A DNA stretch of 38,600 nt from JBLHKW01 sp047618565 (GTDB taxonomy: Bacteria > Planctomycetota > UBA1135 > GCA-002686595): contig JBLHKW010000030.1 of the NCBI GenBank assembly GCA_047618565.1, forward strand, positions 1-38,600, written 5' to 3'. Positions 8,179 through 17,635 of this stretch are shown here, piece by piece (positions within the stretch are counted from its first letter, which is position 1; the number at the start of each line of letters is the position of its first letter). A model generated the notes under the pieces. That model saw only the letters and a list, made by a program, of their open reading frames with translations, did no database searches and was not told where the DNA came from. A program made the translations under genes and the position numbers.

Positions 8179-9675
8179 TCAGGCAGCAGCGCTCGCCTTG
8201 GCGGCGCTCTTCGATCCGCCGGCGCGTTGCTCGAACGGTAGTCGAATGATAAACGTGGTGCCGTGCCCGACCGTCGTCTCGAAGGTAAGCGTGCCGCCGT
8301 GTTTCTCCACGATGACGGAGTGCGCGGCCGGCAGGTCACTGCCGATGCCTTGGGCCGATTCGCCGGCCCGGAACACCGGATCGAAGAGGGTTGCACGCGC
8401 TTCTTTCGGAATGCCGGCGCCCGTGTCGGCGATGCGAATTTCGGCGTGATCCCCGATGTTGTGGGTGCTGACCGTGATCATGCCGTCGGCCTGCTTACCT
8501 TCACGGGTGTCGCTGGTGATGGCATGCGCAGCGTTCACGATCATGTTCAGGATGACCTGATTGATCTCACCGTTAAGGCACGGTACGTGCGGCAGCGTGG
8601 CGTCGAAATCGGTCTCCAGTTCGGCCACGTACTTCCACTCGCTCGTGGCGACGGTGAGGGTGCTCTCGACGGCGTGGTTGAGATCCAGCGGGATCATCCG
8701 GTCGTCATCGGGGTTTGAGAACTCTCTCATCGCCAGGATGATCTTCGCCACGTGGTCGATGCCCTCGATGGAGTGGCCGATGGCGCGCGGGATTTCCGCG
8801 ACCAGATAGCTCAGGTCGGCGGCTGCAAAGGCGGCCCTCAGCGCCTCGGCATCTTCGGGCGAGGCCTTGCCATCGTGAACGGCCTCGGCCAGCTCGCGGG
8901 CCAGCTCGAGTAGCGGTGTGAGATCCTCGAACGAGTCCTGCAGAAAATGGGTGTTGTCGCTGACGTACTGGGTCGGGGTGTTGATCTCGTGCGCGATGCC
9001 AGCTGTCAGCTGTCCGACGGCTTCGAGCTTGTGGGACCGGCCCAGTTGTTTGTTGAGTGCGTCGCGTTCGGCCTCGACCAGGGCGCACGCATCCATGGTG
9101 GCATGTAGCTCGCGCTCGCTGGCGCTGAGCGAGCGCAGCAGGAACGTGCTGGTGAAGATGAGCCAGCCCACGTGCCCGATCGAGCGCCACTGACTCACGT
9201 CCGCGCTGCCGAAGAGCGACTGCGGCCAGAGGGTACCGCGCAGGAAATAGTCCGTCACCAGGATGGCCGTGGCGGTCATCAGGACACGCCGGTCACGGTA
9301 ACAGGCCAGGAAGGCGAGGGAAGCCACTGCCAGCAGATGGGTCTCCGCTCGACCACCGCAGAGGTGGATCAACAGGGCGCCGGTCAATACCTGTCCGGCA
9401 GCGATGGCATGGCGCGTCGAGGCCTGGCCGGGTCGCTTGAGTGCGAACAGGATGGGCACGCCGGTGATGACGCCGCCGAGGAGCGTAGCGATCAGCAGCT
9501 GGCTCTGGCCAGCGAGCCAGGTCCCGGGCGAGATGCCCTGTGCAATTGCGACTCCAGCCACGAACTGGAAGGCCAGCAGGCCAGCGAACAGGCGGTCGGT
9601 TCGCTGGTGGATCGCGGTCTGGTGCTCGGTGGACAGTTCCGCGGAGCGGAGTGCGATGGTCGGGTTCGAGTTCAT
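8179..9675 (-). CDS. membrane sensor histidine kinase with degenerate G2 box
   Basis: This 498-residue protein has about five or six hydrophobic segments between residues 28 and 182 forming a membrane sensor, a short coiled linker, and a kinase core. The H box is GIAHEINTPTQYV with phosphoacceptor H229. The ATPase domain has an N box QVILNMIVNAAHAI, a G1 box ADTGAGIP and an F box FDPVF. The G2 position reads GIGSDLPAAHSV instead of the usual GxGLGL. GIAHEINTP is typical of the HisKA kinases that act in two-component phosphorelays. No response regulator is adjacent, so it is an orphan here. ATP turnover may be altered by the changed G2 loop, which is inference. The start is an ATG with GGTGGG about 9 bases before it. 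Confidence 0.88.
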   Translation of the reverse strand: MNSNPTIALRSAELSTEHQTAIHQRTDRLFAGLLAFQFVAGVAIAQGISPGTWLAGQSQLLIATLLGGVITGVPILFALKRPGQASTRHAIAAGQVLTGALLIHLCGGRAETHLLAVASLAFLACYRDRRVLMTATAILVTDYFLRGTLWPQSLFGSADVSQWRSIGHVGWLIFTSTFLLRSLSASERELHATMDACALVEAERDALNKQLGRSHKLEAVGQLTAGIAHEINTPTQYVSDNTHFLQDSFEDLTPLLELARELAEAVHDGKASPEDAEALRAAFAAADLSYLVAEIPRAIGHSIEGIDHVAKIILAMREFSNPDDDRMIPLDLNHAVESTLTVATSEWKYVAELETDFDATLPHVPCLNGEINQVILNMIVNAAHAITSDTREGKQADGMITVSTHNIGDHAEIRIADTGAGIPKEARATLFDPVFRAGESAQGIGSDLPAAHSVIVEKHGGTLTFETTVGHGTTFIIRLPFEQRAGGSKSAAKASAAA

Positions 9676-9956
9676 GACAAGCTACCCACCCGGTCGGCAT
9701 GTGGCCGGTCGGGCGTTTGGTGGGGTGGGGTCGGATGCAAAGTGGACGATCGCCTCGCGGGCCGGGTCGTGGTTCGTGGGGGCCGTGAAGTGGTCGCGTA
9801 CGTCCGTCTCGGCAGTCCAGACGTTTAGCTTGAGTGGTCCAGTTTCGGCGCCACGGGCATTTCGGCGCCAGGAGGCCGATTTCGGGCCCAGGAGGGGGTC
9901 AGGTGCGGGTATCGGACGGGTCCACATGTCCTTCGCCCGCGTCCGCCCGAGCTTCT

Positions 9957-9973
9957 CGATTCTGCGAGAATCG
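9957..9973. promoter_or_regulatory. palindrome in the divergent histidine kinase / sulfatase intergenic region
   Basis: The 369-bp gap at 9676-10044 separates two divergent genes and must hold both promoters. The only clear element is a perfect inverted repeat, CGATTCT-GCG-AGAATCG, about 70 bp before the sulfatase-like gene. It could be an operator, or a hairpin in the leader. I could not pick -35/-10 boxes with confidence. Confidence 0.25.
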
Positions 9974-10044
9974 GGGAGTCTGGTGCCACAGACCAGCCGC
10001 GACTCAGTACATCGGAGGGTGCCCGGGATACAATCGCTCGCCGC

Positions 10045-12066
10045 TTGGGACATCGCGGTGCACACCAGACAGGGGCTCGAAGGCCCCGACGACGGCGACG
10101 AGGGGCGCGCGCTGCGTGCGGCGTCCTGGCGGCTGCAGGTCTGCTTTTCGGAGCGTGCCAGGATGGCTCCGAGGCGATGCTCCTGAGACGGGTCGAGCTC
10201 GACCTCCTCGCGGGCGAGCCGTTCTGGGAGGTCGTGCAGGCGCCAGCGGGTCGGCCGCCCGAGATCGCCTCGCTCACACCCACCAGCGACGCGAGCGTCG
10301 ATGGCGCGGACCGCGTGTCACTCGTGCTGCAACCGGACAGCGAGGTGCGCTTCCGGATTCCGGACCTACCCGGCCCCTTGTTTCTATGCACCGCCGCCGG
10401 CGTCGACCTGTCCCTGGCGCGCAAGCTGGCACGCGCTGGCATGCCGCCGCTCACCCTGGATTTCGAGCTGTATCTGGACGACGGGCTGGTCTTCCAGGAG
10501 TCGATCACCACGCACCCCAAGCTGGCCACGGAACTGGTGACGAAGTCCGGATTCGTTCATCGCTGGATTCCGGTTGGTTCCGATGGTCAGCTGGCGGTCG
10601 AGCCCGGGCAGGTCGTTCGTCTGCGCACGTCTCTGGCGCCGGGTGCCGATGCGAGCAGCCTGAAGCGGATCCGTGCCGGTTTCGCCGACATGTTGCTGGT
10701 GCGTAGCGAGCAGCGTTCGAGGGAACGCGCGAGCGCCGAGCATCCCAACGTGGTGCTCATCGTCATGGACACCCTGCGTGCGGATCGTACGACGCTGCAC
10801 GGCGAGCGCATGACGACTCCCAATCTGATGCGGCTGGCCGAGAGCGGCCTCACGTTCGACCGCGCCTACGCGAGTTCCAGCTGGACCTGGCCGTCCGTTA
10901 GCTCGTTGCTGACCGGGCTGGAGCCGAGCGAGCATGGTGTCGTGAGTAACAAGGCCTGCTTCCTGAGCCACGAGCTGCAGACACTGGCCGAGGCCTTGCA
11001 AGAGGGAGGCTGGACGACCGCGACGTTCTCGGGTAACCCGCTCATCTCGCCCTGGCGCAACTTCGACCAGGGTGTGGAGCAGTTCGATCACTCCAGGGAG
11101 ATCCGACAGAGCCGAGACGTGGTTCCGCAAGGCCTGCAGTGGATGGAGGAGAGGCGTGACACACGTTTCTTCGTCCATTTCCAGCTGATGGATCCGCATT
11201 CACCGCATGTTCCTCGCGCTCAGGACATGCAACGCTTCTGCGGCACCAGCCAGAGCGATGTCGATCCAGCTCTCCTGAATGCGGTAGGCAAGGTCCTGCG
11301 CCGGAACCAGGAGCACACGGCCGATGGGCAGCCAAGGACGCAGCATCTGGTGAGCGAGGATCAGATGAGCTGGCTCTCGGATGTCTACGATGCGAGCGTC
11401 GCAACAGGCGACTACTGGGTCGGCCAGATCCTGGACAAGGTCGAGGCGCTGGGTCTCGGAGAGCGCACCTTGATCGTGTTCACGAGCGACCATGGCGAGG
11501 AACTCTTCGACCACGGGCTGCTCGAACACGCCCACACGCTCTTCGAGGAGTTGATACATGTACCGTTGGTCGTGAAGGGGCCGGGGGTAGCGATCGGTAG
11601 CGTTCAAGGATCGGTGACCAATCGCATGCTGGGACCGACGATCGCACAGCGCGTCGGGGCTCACCTTCCCGGCGAGACGTTGCGCCTCGAGCCGGGTCAG
11701 GTCGAAGCGCGCACGCTGTTTTTCGACACCCACAAGGGCTGGTGGAATGGCCGCGAGTTCGTACGCGTCCTGGGCGTGCGTCGCGACGACTGGGTGCTTC
11801 ACTATTCGCCCGATGCCATTCCGTGGGGGGCACCCGCCGGCACCTCGCCGGGAATCGGCGAGATGCGTCTCTACCAGCTGGCCGACGATCCGGATCAGCT
11901 TCGTGACCGCGCGCTACAGGAGCCAGCACGTGCGCAGGCGATGCGGGATCTGATCCTTGATCACCAGCGCGAGCTCAGCAGCCGGGCGCCGAAACGGCGC
12001 GCCCAGGAGGCTGGAGATTCGATGCTGGAGGTGTTGCGCGGAATGGGATACGCAGGCGACGAGTAA
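10045..12066 (+). CDS. lipid-anchored sulfatase-fold (alkaline phosphatase superfamily) enzyme
   Basis: This 673-residue protein starts at a TTG. An Arg-rich N-terminus and hydrophobic stretch end in a lipobox-like LLFGAC, making C38 the likely lipidated residue. Residues 45-225 form a beta-rich domain of unknown role. The sulfatase domain begins at about 233 with NVVLIVMDTLRADRTT (metal ligand D242) and later has FTSDHGEELFDHG. At the nucleophile site the sequence is WTWPSVSSLLTG, so Thr281 stands where sulfatases have the Cys or Ser that is converted to formylglycine. Thr nucleophiles are used by phosphotransferases of this superfamily, so the protein could cleave phosphate esters or transfer phospho-groups rather than remove sulfate. 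It converges on the GGDEF-EAL gene with an 11-bp gap. Confidence 0.87.
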   Translation: MGHRGAHQTGARRPRRRRRGARAACGVLAAAGLLFGACQDGSEAMLLRRVELDLLAGEPFWEVVQAPAGRPPEIASLTPTSDASVDGADRVSLVLQPDSEVRFRIPDLPGPLFLCTAAGVDLSLARKLARAGMPPLTLDFELYLDDGLVFQESITTHPKLATELVTKSGFVHRWIPVGSDGQLAVEPGQVVRLRTSLAPGADASSLKRIRAGFADMLLVRSEQRSRERASAEHPNVVLIVMDTLRADRTTLHGERMTTPNLMRLAESGLTFDRAYASSSWTWPSVSSLLTGLEPSEHGVVSNKACFLSHELQTLAEALQEGGWTTATFSGNPLISPWRNFDQGVEQFDHSREIRQSRDVVPQGLQWMEERRDTRFFVHFQLMDPHSPHVPRAQDMQRFCGTSQSDVDPALLNAVGKVLRRNQEHTADGQPRTQHLVSEDQMSWLSDVYDASVATGDYWVGQILDKVEALGLGERTLIVFTSDHGEELFDHGLLEHAHTLFEELIHVPLVVKGPGVAIGSVQGSVTNRMLGPTIAQRVGAHLPGETLRLEPGQVEARTLFFDTHKGWWNGREFVRVLGVRRDDWVLHYSPDAIPWGAPAGTSPGIGEMRLYQLADDPDQLRDRALQEPARAQAMRDLILDHQRELSSRAPKRRAQEAGDSMLEVLRGMGYAGDE

Positions 12067-12077
12067 CGACTCGAACC

Positions 12078-15008
12078 CTACGCCACTCGCGGCAGACCAC
12101 CGTCGAGGGACCGGCCCGCGTCGATCGCGTTGAGCGGCCTCGAGAACAGGTAGCCCTGGGCATACATGCAGCCGAGCACTTGCAGCTGTGCCAGTTGCTC
12201 GGGTGTCTCGATGCCCTCCGCGACGACGTCCAGATCGAGGTGATGTGCCAGGGTCACGATGGCCTGGATGACCGCGGTGAATTCGCGGCTCTTGCCGAGG
12301 CTCGCGATGAACGAGCGGTCGATCTTGAGTACATCGATCGGGAAGCGGTGCAGGCAGCTCAGTGACGAGTGCCCTGTTCCGAAGTTGTCCATGACCAGCG
12401 GGAAGCCCAGGTCGCGCAGCTCCTTCATTGCAGGGATCATGTCGTGCCGTTCGTCCATGACCGTGGTCTCCGTGATCTCGAGCTTCACGTCTCCACTCTT
12501 CAGGTCGAACTTCTCGATCAGGTTGGTGAGCGTGCCGACCAATGAGGGGTGCAGCAGCTGGCGGCGCGCGATGTTCACGTTCATGAACAGCGAATCTTCG
12601 CGACCTGACCTGACCTGCCACTCTTTCAGCTGGCGGGTTGCGGTTCGCAACACCCACGCCCCAAGCGGCACTATCAGGCCCGTCTCCTCAGCGATGTGGA
12701 CAAATGCATCGGGGGGCATCAGTCCGTGTTCCGGATGCGCCCAGCGCACCAGGGCTTCGAATCCGATGATCTCGCCCGTGTCCAGGTTGAGGATCGACTG
12801 GTAGACCAGCCGGAACTCCTCGTCCATGTCAACGTTGCGCATGTCCTGCTCGAGTTGCAGGCGTCGGACGGCGTCGGAGTGCATGACCTTGTCGAAGACC
12901 CGGTACTGTGCCCGACCGCCGGTCTTGGCCTGGTACATGGATGTGTCGGCGTCACGGATCATGCTGGCGGCGTCGTCGTAGACCCCTTCGTGCAACACGA
13001 GCCCGATGCTGGCCGTGGAGACGACCTCATGTCCGTGCAGCGAATGCGGCGCTGCGAAGGCGCTCAGCAACCGATCGCACACATCCTCCGCGGTCTGTAG
13101 GTCCACGACGTCGTCGAGTATCACGACGAACTCGTCCCCGCCGAAGCGTGCAGCTGTGTCGGCCTCACGCAGCTCCTCATGGAAGCGTTCGGCGATACTG
13201 ATCAGCAGCGCGTCGCCGACATCGTGGCCGAGACTGTCGTTGATGACCTTGAAGCGGTCGAAGTCGAAGAACAGCACGGCGAAGTCGTTTCCGGACCGGC
13301 GCTTGGAGCGGGCGATGGTCTGCTGCAGGCGGTCGTTGAACAGCTCGCGGTTCGGGAGTCCCGTCAGGCGGTCGTGGTTGGCCATCCGACGCAGGTCCTG
13401 CTGCGCCTGCTTCAGATCTGTGATGTCGGCCAGCGAACCAGCCAGCCGTACGGCCTTGCCGGCATCGTCGCGAATGGCGGCTGCACGGCATAGCATCCAG
13501 CGCGGCTCGCCATCGGCGTGGGCCATCTTCACTTCGGTATGTAACTGGTCGGTTCTCCCATCGATGTGCCGCTCCAGCAACAGCTTGAAGTCGGCGCGCT
13601 GCTCGTCAGCGATGAGGCCGAACCACAGATCGGGGGAGTCTCCGATGTCGTCCTCGTCGAGCCCGAGCAGCTCCTTCCAGCGCGGTGCGAAGTAGATCTT
13701 GCCCGTCTCCAGATCCCAGTCCCAGATGCCGTCCTTCGAGCCACGGACGGCCAGAGCGAAGCGATCCTGGGACATGCGCACCTCTTCGAGCACGCCCGTC
13801 AGCTGGATTGTCTTCTCCTCGACGCGTTGATCCAGCGTCTGGATCTGGTCGGACAGGCGCGAACGCATGGACTCGGTCGCGCGTTCGAGGGTGCCGATCT
13901 CGTCGAGCCCTCTGGAAATCGGGATCGGTTCCTTGATGATGCCCTCACTGACACGTCGCGCGGCCGCTGCGCATCGCACGAGGGGCTTGCCGAACCACAT
14001 GCCGAGCAACGTTCCGACGATACCGAGCACGAGCGCCGTGATCCCCAGGATCTTGAACATGTAGGTGCGCATGGCGGCGGCCTCACGCATTACCTCGGCG
14101 CGATCGATCTCGATACAGACGATCCACGGGTGGATGGAGGAGGGCAGGTAGATGCCGAAGACCTCGCGCTCTCGATCGACCAGGTAGTCGCCGAAAGTGG
14201 CCTCGCCGGTGCGGATGGCGTCGTGCAAGCCCTCCGAGTCGATGATCCCGGTGTCGGCGTCTCGCGAGTGGACCACGCGCTGACCAAGGATCGTGGCGAG
14301 CGTGACCTTACCGGACTCGCCCAGCGTGAACCCGCCCGTCAGCAGGTTGGTCACGGCGTCGATGGCGACCTCGACGACGACGAGGCCCAGGGGCGTCCCG
14401 TCCGGGGCGAGGACGGGATGCAAGATCAGCTGATGGAAATGGTCGCGCTCCTCGAATCCAAAGAACGACGTGATCGTCGGGGAGGTCAGGGCCTCGTCGA
14501 AGAAGTCGTGTTCTGCGATGGAGTGGCCAAGGTGTGTGCCGAGTGTCTTGCGCGCCAGCTCGTCAGCCGTGAACGGTGCACGGTAGGCGTCGTCGTACTC
14601 GCCGTGGGGCGGGCTCAGGATGACCTCGCCTCGGGTGTTCGTCAGGAATACGTGGTGAGTGGCTCCCCATAGTGTGTCCTGGGTCGAGTGAACGAGGTCC
14701 TCCGCGAGTGCCCCCAGCATGAAGGACTCAGATCCCGGTTCCATGGGACCATCGACCTCCGTCAGAAAGCGGGTGACGACCTCGGACCGGGCGAGCGTCG
14801 ACGCGGCCATCTGCAGGGAGTTCACGTGGGCCTTGATCAGGTCCTCCTTGTCCTGAGCGAGGGTCTCCAGGTTTTCCTGCGTGCGCCCCACGATCTTGCT
14901 CGCGCCCTCCTCCTCGAGCATCACGAGGGCGATCGAGACAGGGATCAAGGCCGCGACGAGGAAGGACGCAGCGAGCTTGATGATGATGGAGGAGCTGAAG
15001 CGGGGCAT
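12078..15008 (-). CDS. Cache-HAMP-PAS-GGDEF-EAL cyclic-di-GMP signalling protein
   Basis: This membrane protein has 976 residues from the ATG at 15008; a TTG at 15059 would add 17 residues but no better signal anchor. In order it has a transmembrane helix (~8-32), a large periplasmic Cache-like sensor (~35-305), a second helix (~310-335), HAMP, PAS (with WDWDLETGKIYFAPRW), GGDEF and EAL. The GGDEF motif is intact (RFGGDEFVV) and is preceded at the correct five-residue spacing by READ, an RxxD product-inhibition site, so cyclase activity is likely. The EAL domain keeps GFEALVRW, KLEITETT and KIDRSF, but the metal-binding DDFGTG reads DNFGTG. Phosphodiesterase activity may therefore be weak. 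It probably converts a periplasmic signal into c-di-GMP changes. Confidence 0.92.
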   Translation of the reverse strand: MPRFSSSIIIKLAASFLVAALIPVSIALVMLEEEGASKIVGRTQENLETLAQDKEDLIKAHVNSLQMAASTLARSEVVTRFLTEVDGPMEPGSESFMLGALAEDLVHSTQDTLWGATHHVFLTNTRGEVILSPPHGEYDDAYRAPFTADELARKTLGTHLGHSIAEHDFFDEALTSPTITSFFGFEERDHFHQLILHPVLAPDGTPLGLVVVEVAIDAVTNLLTGGFTLGESGKVTLATILGQRVVHSRDADTGIIDSEGLHDAIRTGEATFGDYLVDREREVFGIYLPSSIHPWIVCIEIDRAEVMREAAAMRTYMFKILGITALVLGIVGTLLGMWFGKPLVRCAAAARRVSEGIIKEPIPISRGLDEIGTLERATESMRSRLSDQIQTLDQRVEEKTIQLTGVLEEVRMSQDRFALAVRGSKDGIWDWDLETGKIYFAPRWKELLGLDEDDIGDSPDLWFGLIADEQRADFKLLLERHIDGRTDQLHTEVKMAHADGEPRWMLCRAAAIRDDAGKAVRLAGSLADITDLKQAQQDLRRMANHDRLTGLPNRELFNDRLQQTIARSKRRSGNDFAVLFFDFDRFKVINDSLGHDVGDALLISIAERFHEELREADTAARFGGDEFVVILDDVVDLQTAEDVCDRLLSAFAAPHSLHGHEVVSTASIGLVLHEGVYDDAASMIRDADTSMYQAKTGGRAQYRVFDKVMHSDAVRRLQLEQDMRNVDMDEEFRLVYQSILNLDTGEIIGFEALVRWAHPEHGLMPPDAFVHIAEETGLIVPLGAWVLRTATRQLKEWQVRSGREDSLFMNVNIARRQLLHPSLVGTLTNLIEKFDLKSGDVKLEITETTVMDERHDMIPAMKELRDLGFPLVMDNFGTGHSSLSCLHRFPIDVLKIDRSFIASLGKSREFTAVIQAIVTLAHHLDLDVVAEGIETPEQLAQLQVLGCMYAQGYLFSRPLNAIDAGRSLDGGLPRVA

Positions 15009-15250
15009 CGTCGGTAACGGGGATCGGGGGCAGGCTCGGAGCAGCCCAGACGGGAGCAATCGACCCGGAACCGGGACCGTCTTGAACCGATCGGCGCAGT
15101 CTTGGCGAAAACCTCGTTGATGACCGGATGTCTTAGAATTGGGACGCCGAGGGCCGGATCGGCCACTCGGTCGCGGGGCCTACGTCAGCTCTCAAGTCTG
15201 CGCCATCGTCAGGCGATAGTTCGGTCATTGCCGGACCTCCGGGCACAAGC

Positions 15251-16132
15251 ATGACTCAACAGCAGACGGATCCGCGGGAGATCGCTTCAGCGAGCGTGCG
15301 TCGTGCAGGCACGCTGGTGGCTCTGCCCGAGGCCGCGGCGCGGGCCGCCCAGGTTGCGGATGACATGGAGAGTTCCCTTGAGGAGCTTGGCCAGGCCTTC
15401 TCCAGGGACCCCGCGCTCTGTTCCCACCTTCTCAAGGTGGCGAACTCGGCGCTTTATGGTCAGCGCTCGGAGGTGAGCAGCATCGAGCGCGCCGCCGCCT
15501 TGCTGGGTCGCAACGTGCTGCGCAACGTCGCCCTCGCGGCCAGCATGCGGTCGATCATGCCCGCCGCCAACATCCACCACCGCTTCTCGGTCATTGCCCT
15601 GTGGCGTCACTCGATCCGCACTGCGGCGGCAGCCTGCGTGCTGGCGCGCGAGTCGGGCGCCTGGGAGCCAGAAGAGGCCTTTGCCGCGGGGCTGATCCAC
15701 GACCTCGGGATGCTGGTCGAGATCGAGGTCGACCAGAAGGCTCTGGGCACGGTTGTCGACGGCGTCACCAAGGCGAGCCCCGAGGATCACGAACAGACGA
15801 TACTCGCGCTGGAGCTGGCCACGTTTGGTGCAGACCACCAGCATTTCGGTGCAGCGATGTGCAAGTTGTGGGGTTTCCCCCCGGCGCTGCAAGACGTGGC
15901 GGCCCACCATCACGATCCATCGCAACTCGGGCTGCCGAGCCGCAAACTTGCGACCCTGGTAAATCTCGCCAAACAGGTGAGCGTCGATTGCGAACATGGC
16001 ATCCGCAAGGAGCTGGGCGAGCCGGTTATCGATCATGAGGCGCTCGCATGCCTCGGCATCGACGAGCACGCCTACGAGGGGCTGGTCAGCGCCATGATCG
16101 AGGCTGCCGACGATATCGAAGCGGCTTTCTGA
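15251..16132 (+). CDS. HDOD domain protein
   Basis: This is a 293-residue soluble protein. Nearly its whole length (about 18-260) matches the HDOD fold, an HD-related helical domain without the full catalytic set. Recognisable pieces are PALCSHLLKVANSALYG, the IERAAALLGRNVLRNVALA segment, and the HD-like AAGLIHDLGMLVEIE with AAHHHDPSQ further on. HDOD proteins act as signalling scaffolds in bacterial stress, motility and c-di-GMP pathways. Its divergent orientation from the GGDEF-EAL gene, 242 bp apart, suggests but does not prove a shared circuit. No GG-rich ribosome binding site precedes the ATG. The 219 bp between its stop and the protease gene hold no clear element. Confidence 0.88.
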   Translation: MTQQQTDPREIASASVRRAGTLVALPEAAARAAQVADDMESSLEELGQAFSRDPALCSHLLKVANSALYGQRSEVSSIERAAALLGRNVLRNVALAASMRSIMPAANIHHRFSVIALWRHSIRTAAAACVLARESGAWEPEEAFAAGLIHDLGMLVEIEVDQKALGTVVDGVTKASPEDHEQTILALELATFGADHQHFGAAMCKLWGFPPALQDVAAHHHDPSQLGLPSRKLATLVNLAKQVSVDCEHGIRKELGEPVIDHEALACLGIDEHAYEGLVSAMIEAADDIEAAF

Positions 16133-16351
16133 GGCGCGGTTCGCGGGCTCGCCACGGGCAGCCCGGACGGCCAGCCACCCCGCGCGCAGGATCGAGCCCT
16201 CCGAGGGCCTCGTTCCGAACCGGAACCCGGGCCAGAGGAGGGCGTTCCAGGCCGACTCCAGTCCGGCCAGCGGGACCGAGAATCTGTGCTACGATGGAAT
16301 TCAGGCTACTCGCTGGCCACCTAGGCCGGGTTCCTCGGAAAGCGCCGTTCC

Positions 16352-17635
16352 ATGCATCTTGATATTCTCGCACTGCTCGCCTGCCTGCTTCCCCTGCCCC
16401 AGCGGTCGCAGGTAGCTCTCGAATCCCAGGGGCCCGGAGTCTCCGAGATCGTCGATGAGATGATCATCGCGCTCGAGCCCAGCACGACGCCGGGCGCCGT
16501 GGTCCGCGGCACCTCGCTGGTGCCCAGCGCGGCGGCGAGTGACTGCGCCGTTGGGAAACGCTTGCACCTGTTCCACGTGCCGTCCGATCTCTCCGTTTCC
16601 GAGCGCAGCGAGTTGCTGGCCGAGGTCCAGGCCAGGCCCGGCGTCGAGTTCGCCGAATGGAACTGGACCGCGTCTTCTCCGGACGTTGCGCGGTGTGAAC
16701 TGGGCGTGGGCGCGACGGCCGTGGGGTGCACACAGGCATTCTACGACGGCAACCCCTCCGAGGAATCCTACTCACAGCAACCGCTGGTTCAGGAGATCGG
16801 GGCGGACTTCGCACATCGGGAGCTCGGGGACTTGACTGTGGTCGTCGCCGTGATCGACACGGGCGTCGACCTCGCCCATCCGGCACTCGACGGCTACTTG
16901 ATTGGCGACGGGTACGACTTCCTGACCGGCAATCCCCAGGGCTGGGATTTGGCGAATGGCGTGGACGATGACCTCGATGGACTCGTCGACGAGGCCTACG
17001 GTCACGGAACACACGTCAGCAGCACGATTGCGCTGATCAATCCCAACGCCCGCATCTTGCCCCTGCGGGTTCTGGATAGTGATGGCAACGGGACAGCCTT
17101 CCAGGTTGCGCAGGCCATTCGGTTTGCCGTCAGATCTGGCGCCGCTGTGATCAACCTTAGCCTGACCCTGTCTTCGCGGTCCGTCGCCGTCGTTCAGGCG
17201 CTCGAGATCGCTCGGGACCAGGGCGTGCAGGTCGTTGCGGCCGCAGGCAACACGGGCAGTGCGCACGTGGCTTTTCCCGCGCGCTACCCGACAGTGTTCG
17301 CGATCGCGTCCGTCGGATTCGACGAGCGTCGCAGTCCCTTCTCGGCCTACGGCGAGGCGGTCAGCATGTCGGCGCCCGGCGCAGGCATCTACGGGGCCAT
17401 GCCCGACGGTCAGTTCGCCTGGTGGAGCGGAACCTCCATGGCCTCGGCTGTCGCCACAGGCTCGCTGTCACTGACGCATTCCCTCTGCGCGTCGATGATG
17501 AGCTCGATATCGCCCGAACGGGCCCTGTTGACGACTTGCTTGCAGATCGAGGCCTTTAACCCTGACGAGGAAGGTCTCCTGGGCGAGGGCCGCGTCGACC
17601 TCCGAAGCGCTACGCAGACGATCCGGCATCCGTGA
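16352..17635 (+). CDS. secreted subtilisin-like serine protease (peptidase family S8)
   Basis: This 427-residue protein has a hydrophobic signal sequence at 1-17 and an inhibitor/propeptide-like domain at about 35-106. The S8 catalytic domain spans about 140-420, and the triad is complete: Asp169 in VAVIDTGVD, His218 in GHGTHVSST and Ser362 in SGTSMASAVATG, with oxyanion Asn300 in AAAGN. It should be an active exported endopeptidase maturing by propeptide removal. It is the first gene of a four-gene run. Its TGA overlaps the GTG of an ECF sigma gene, so a protease and a transcription switch are translationally coupled. This placement suggests that it cleaves or is controlled by partners in the same module rather than serving nutrition only, which is inference. 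Confidence 0.9.
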   Translation: MHLDILALLACLLPLPQRSQVALESQGPGVSEIVDEMIIALEPSTTPGAVVRGTSLVPSAAASDCAVGKRLHLFHVPSDLSVSERSELLAEVQARPGVEFAEWNWTASSPDVARCELGVGATAVGCTQAFYDGNPSEESYSQQPLVQEIGADFAHRELGDLTVVVAVIDTGVDLAHPALDGYLIGDGYDFLTGNPQGWDLANGVDDDLDGLVDEAYGHGTHVSSTIALINPNARILPLRVLDSDGNGTAFQVAQAIRFAVRSGAAVINLSLTLSSRSVAVVQALEIARDQGVQVVAAAGNTGSAHVAFPARYPTVFAIASVGFDERRSPFSAYGEAVSMSAPGAGIYGAMPDGQFAWWSGTSMASAVATGSLSLTHSLCASMMSSISPERALLTTCLQIEAFNPDEEGLLGEGRVDLRSATQTIRHP

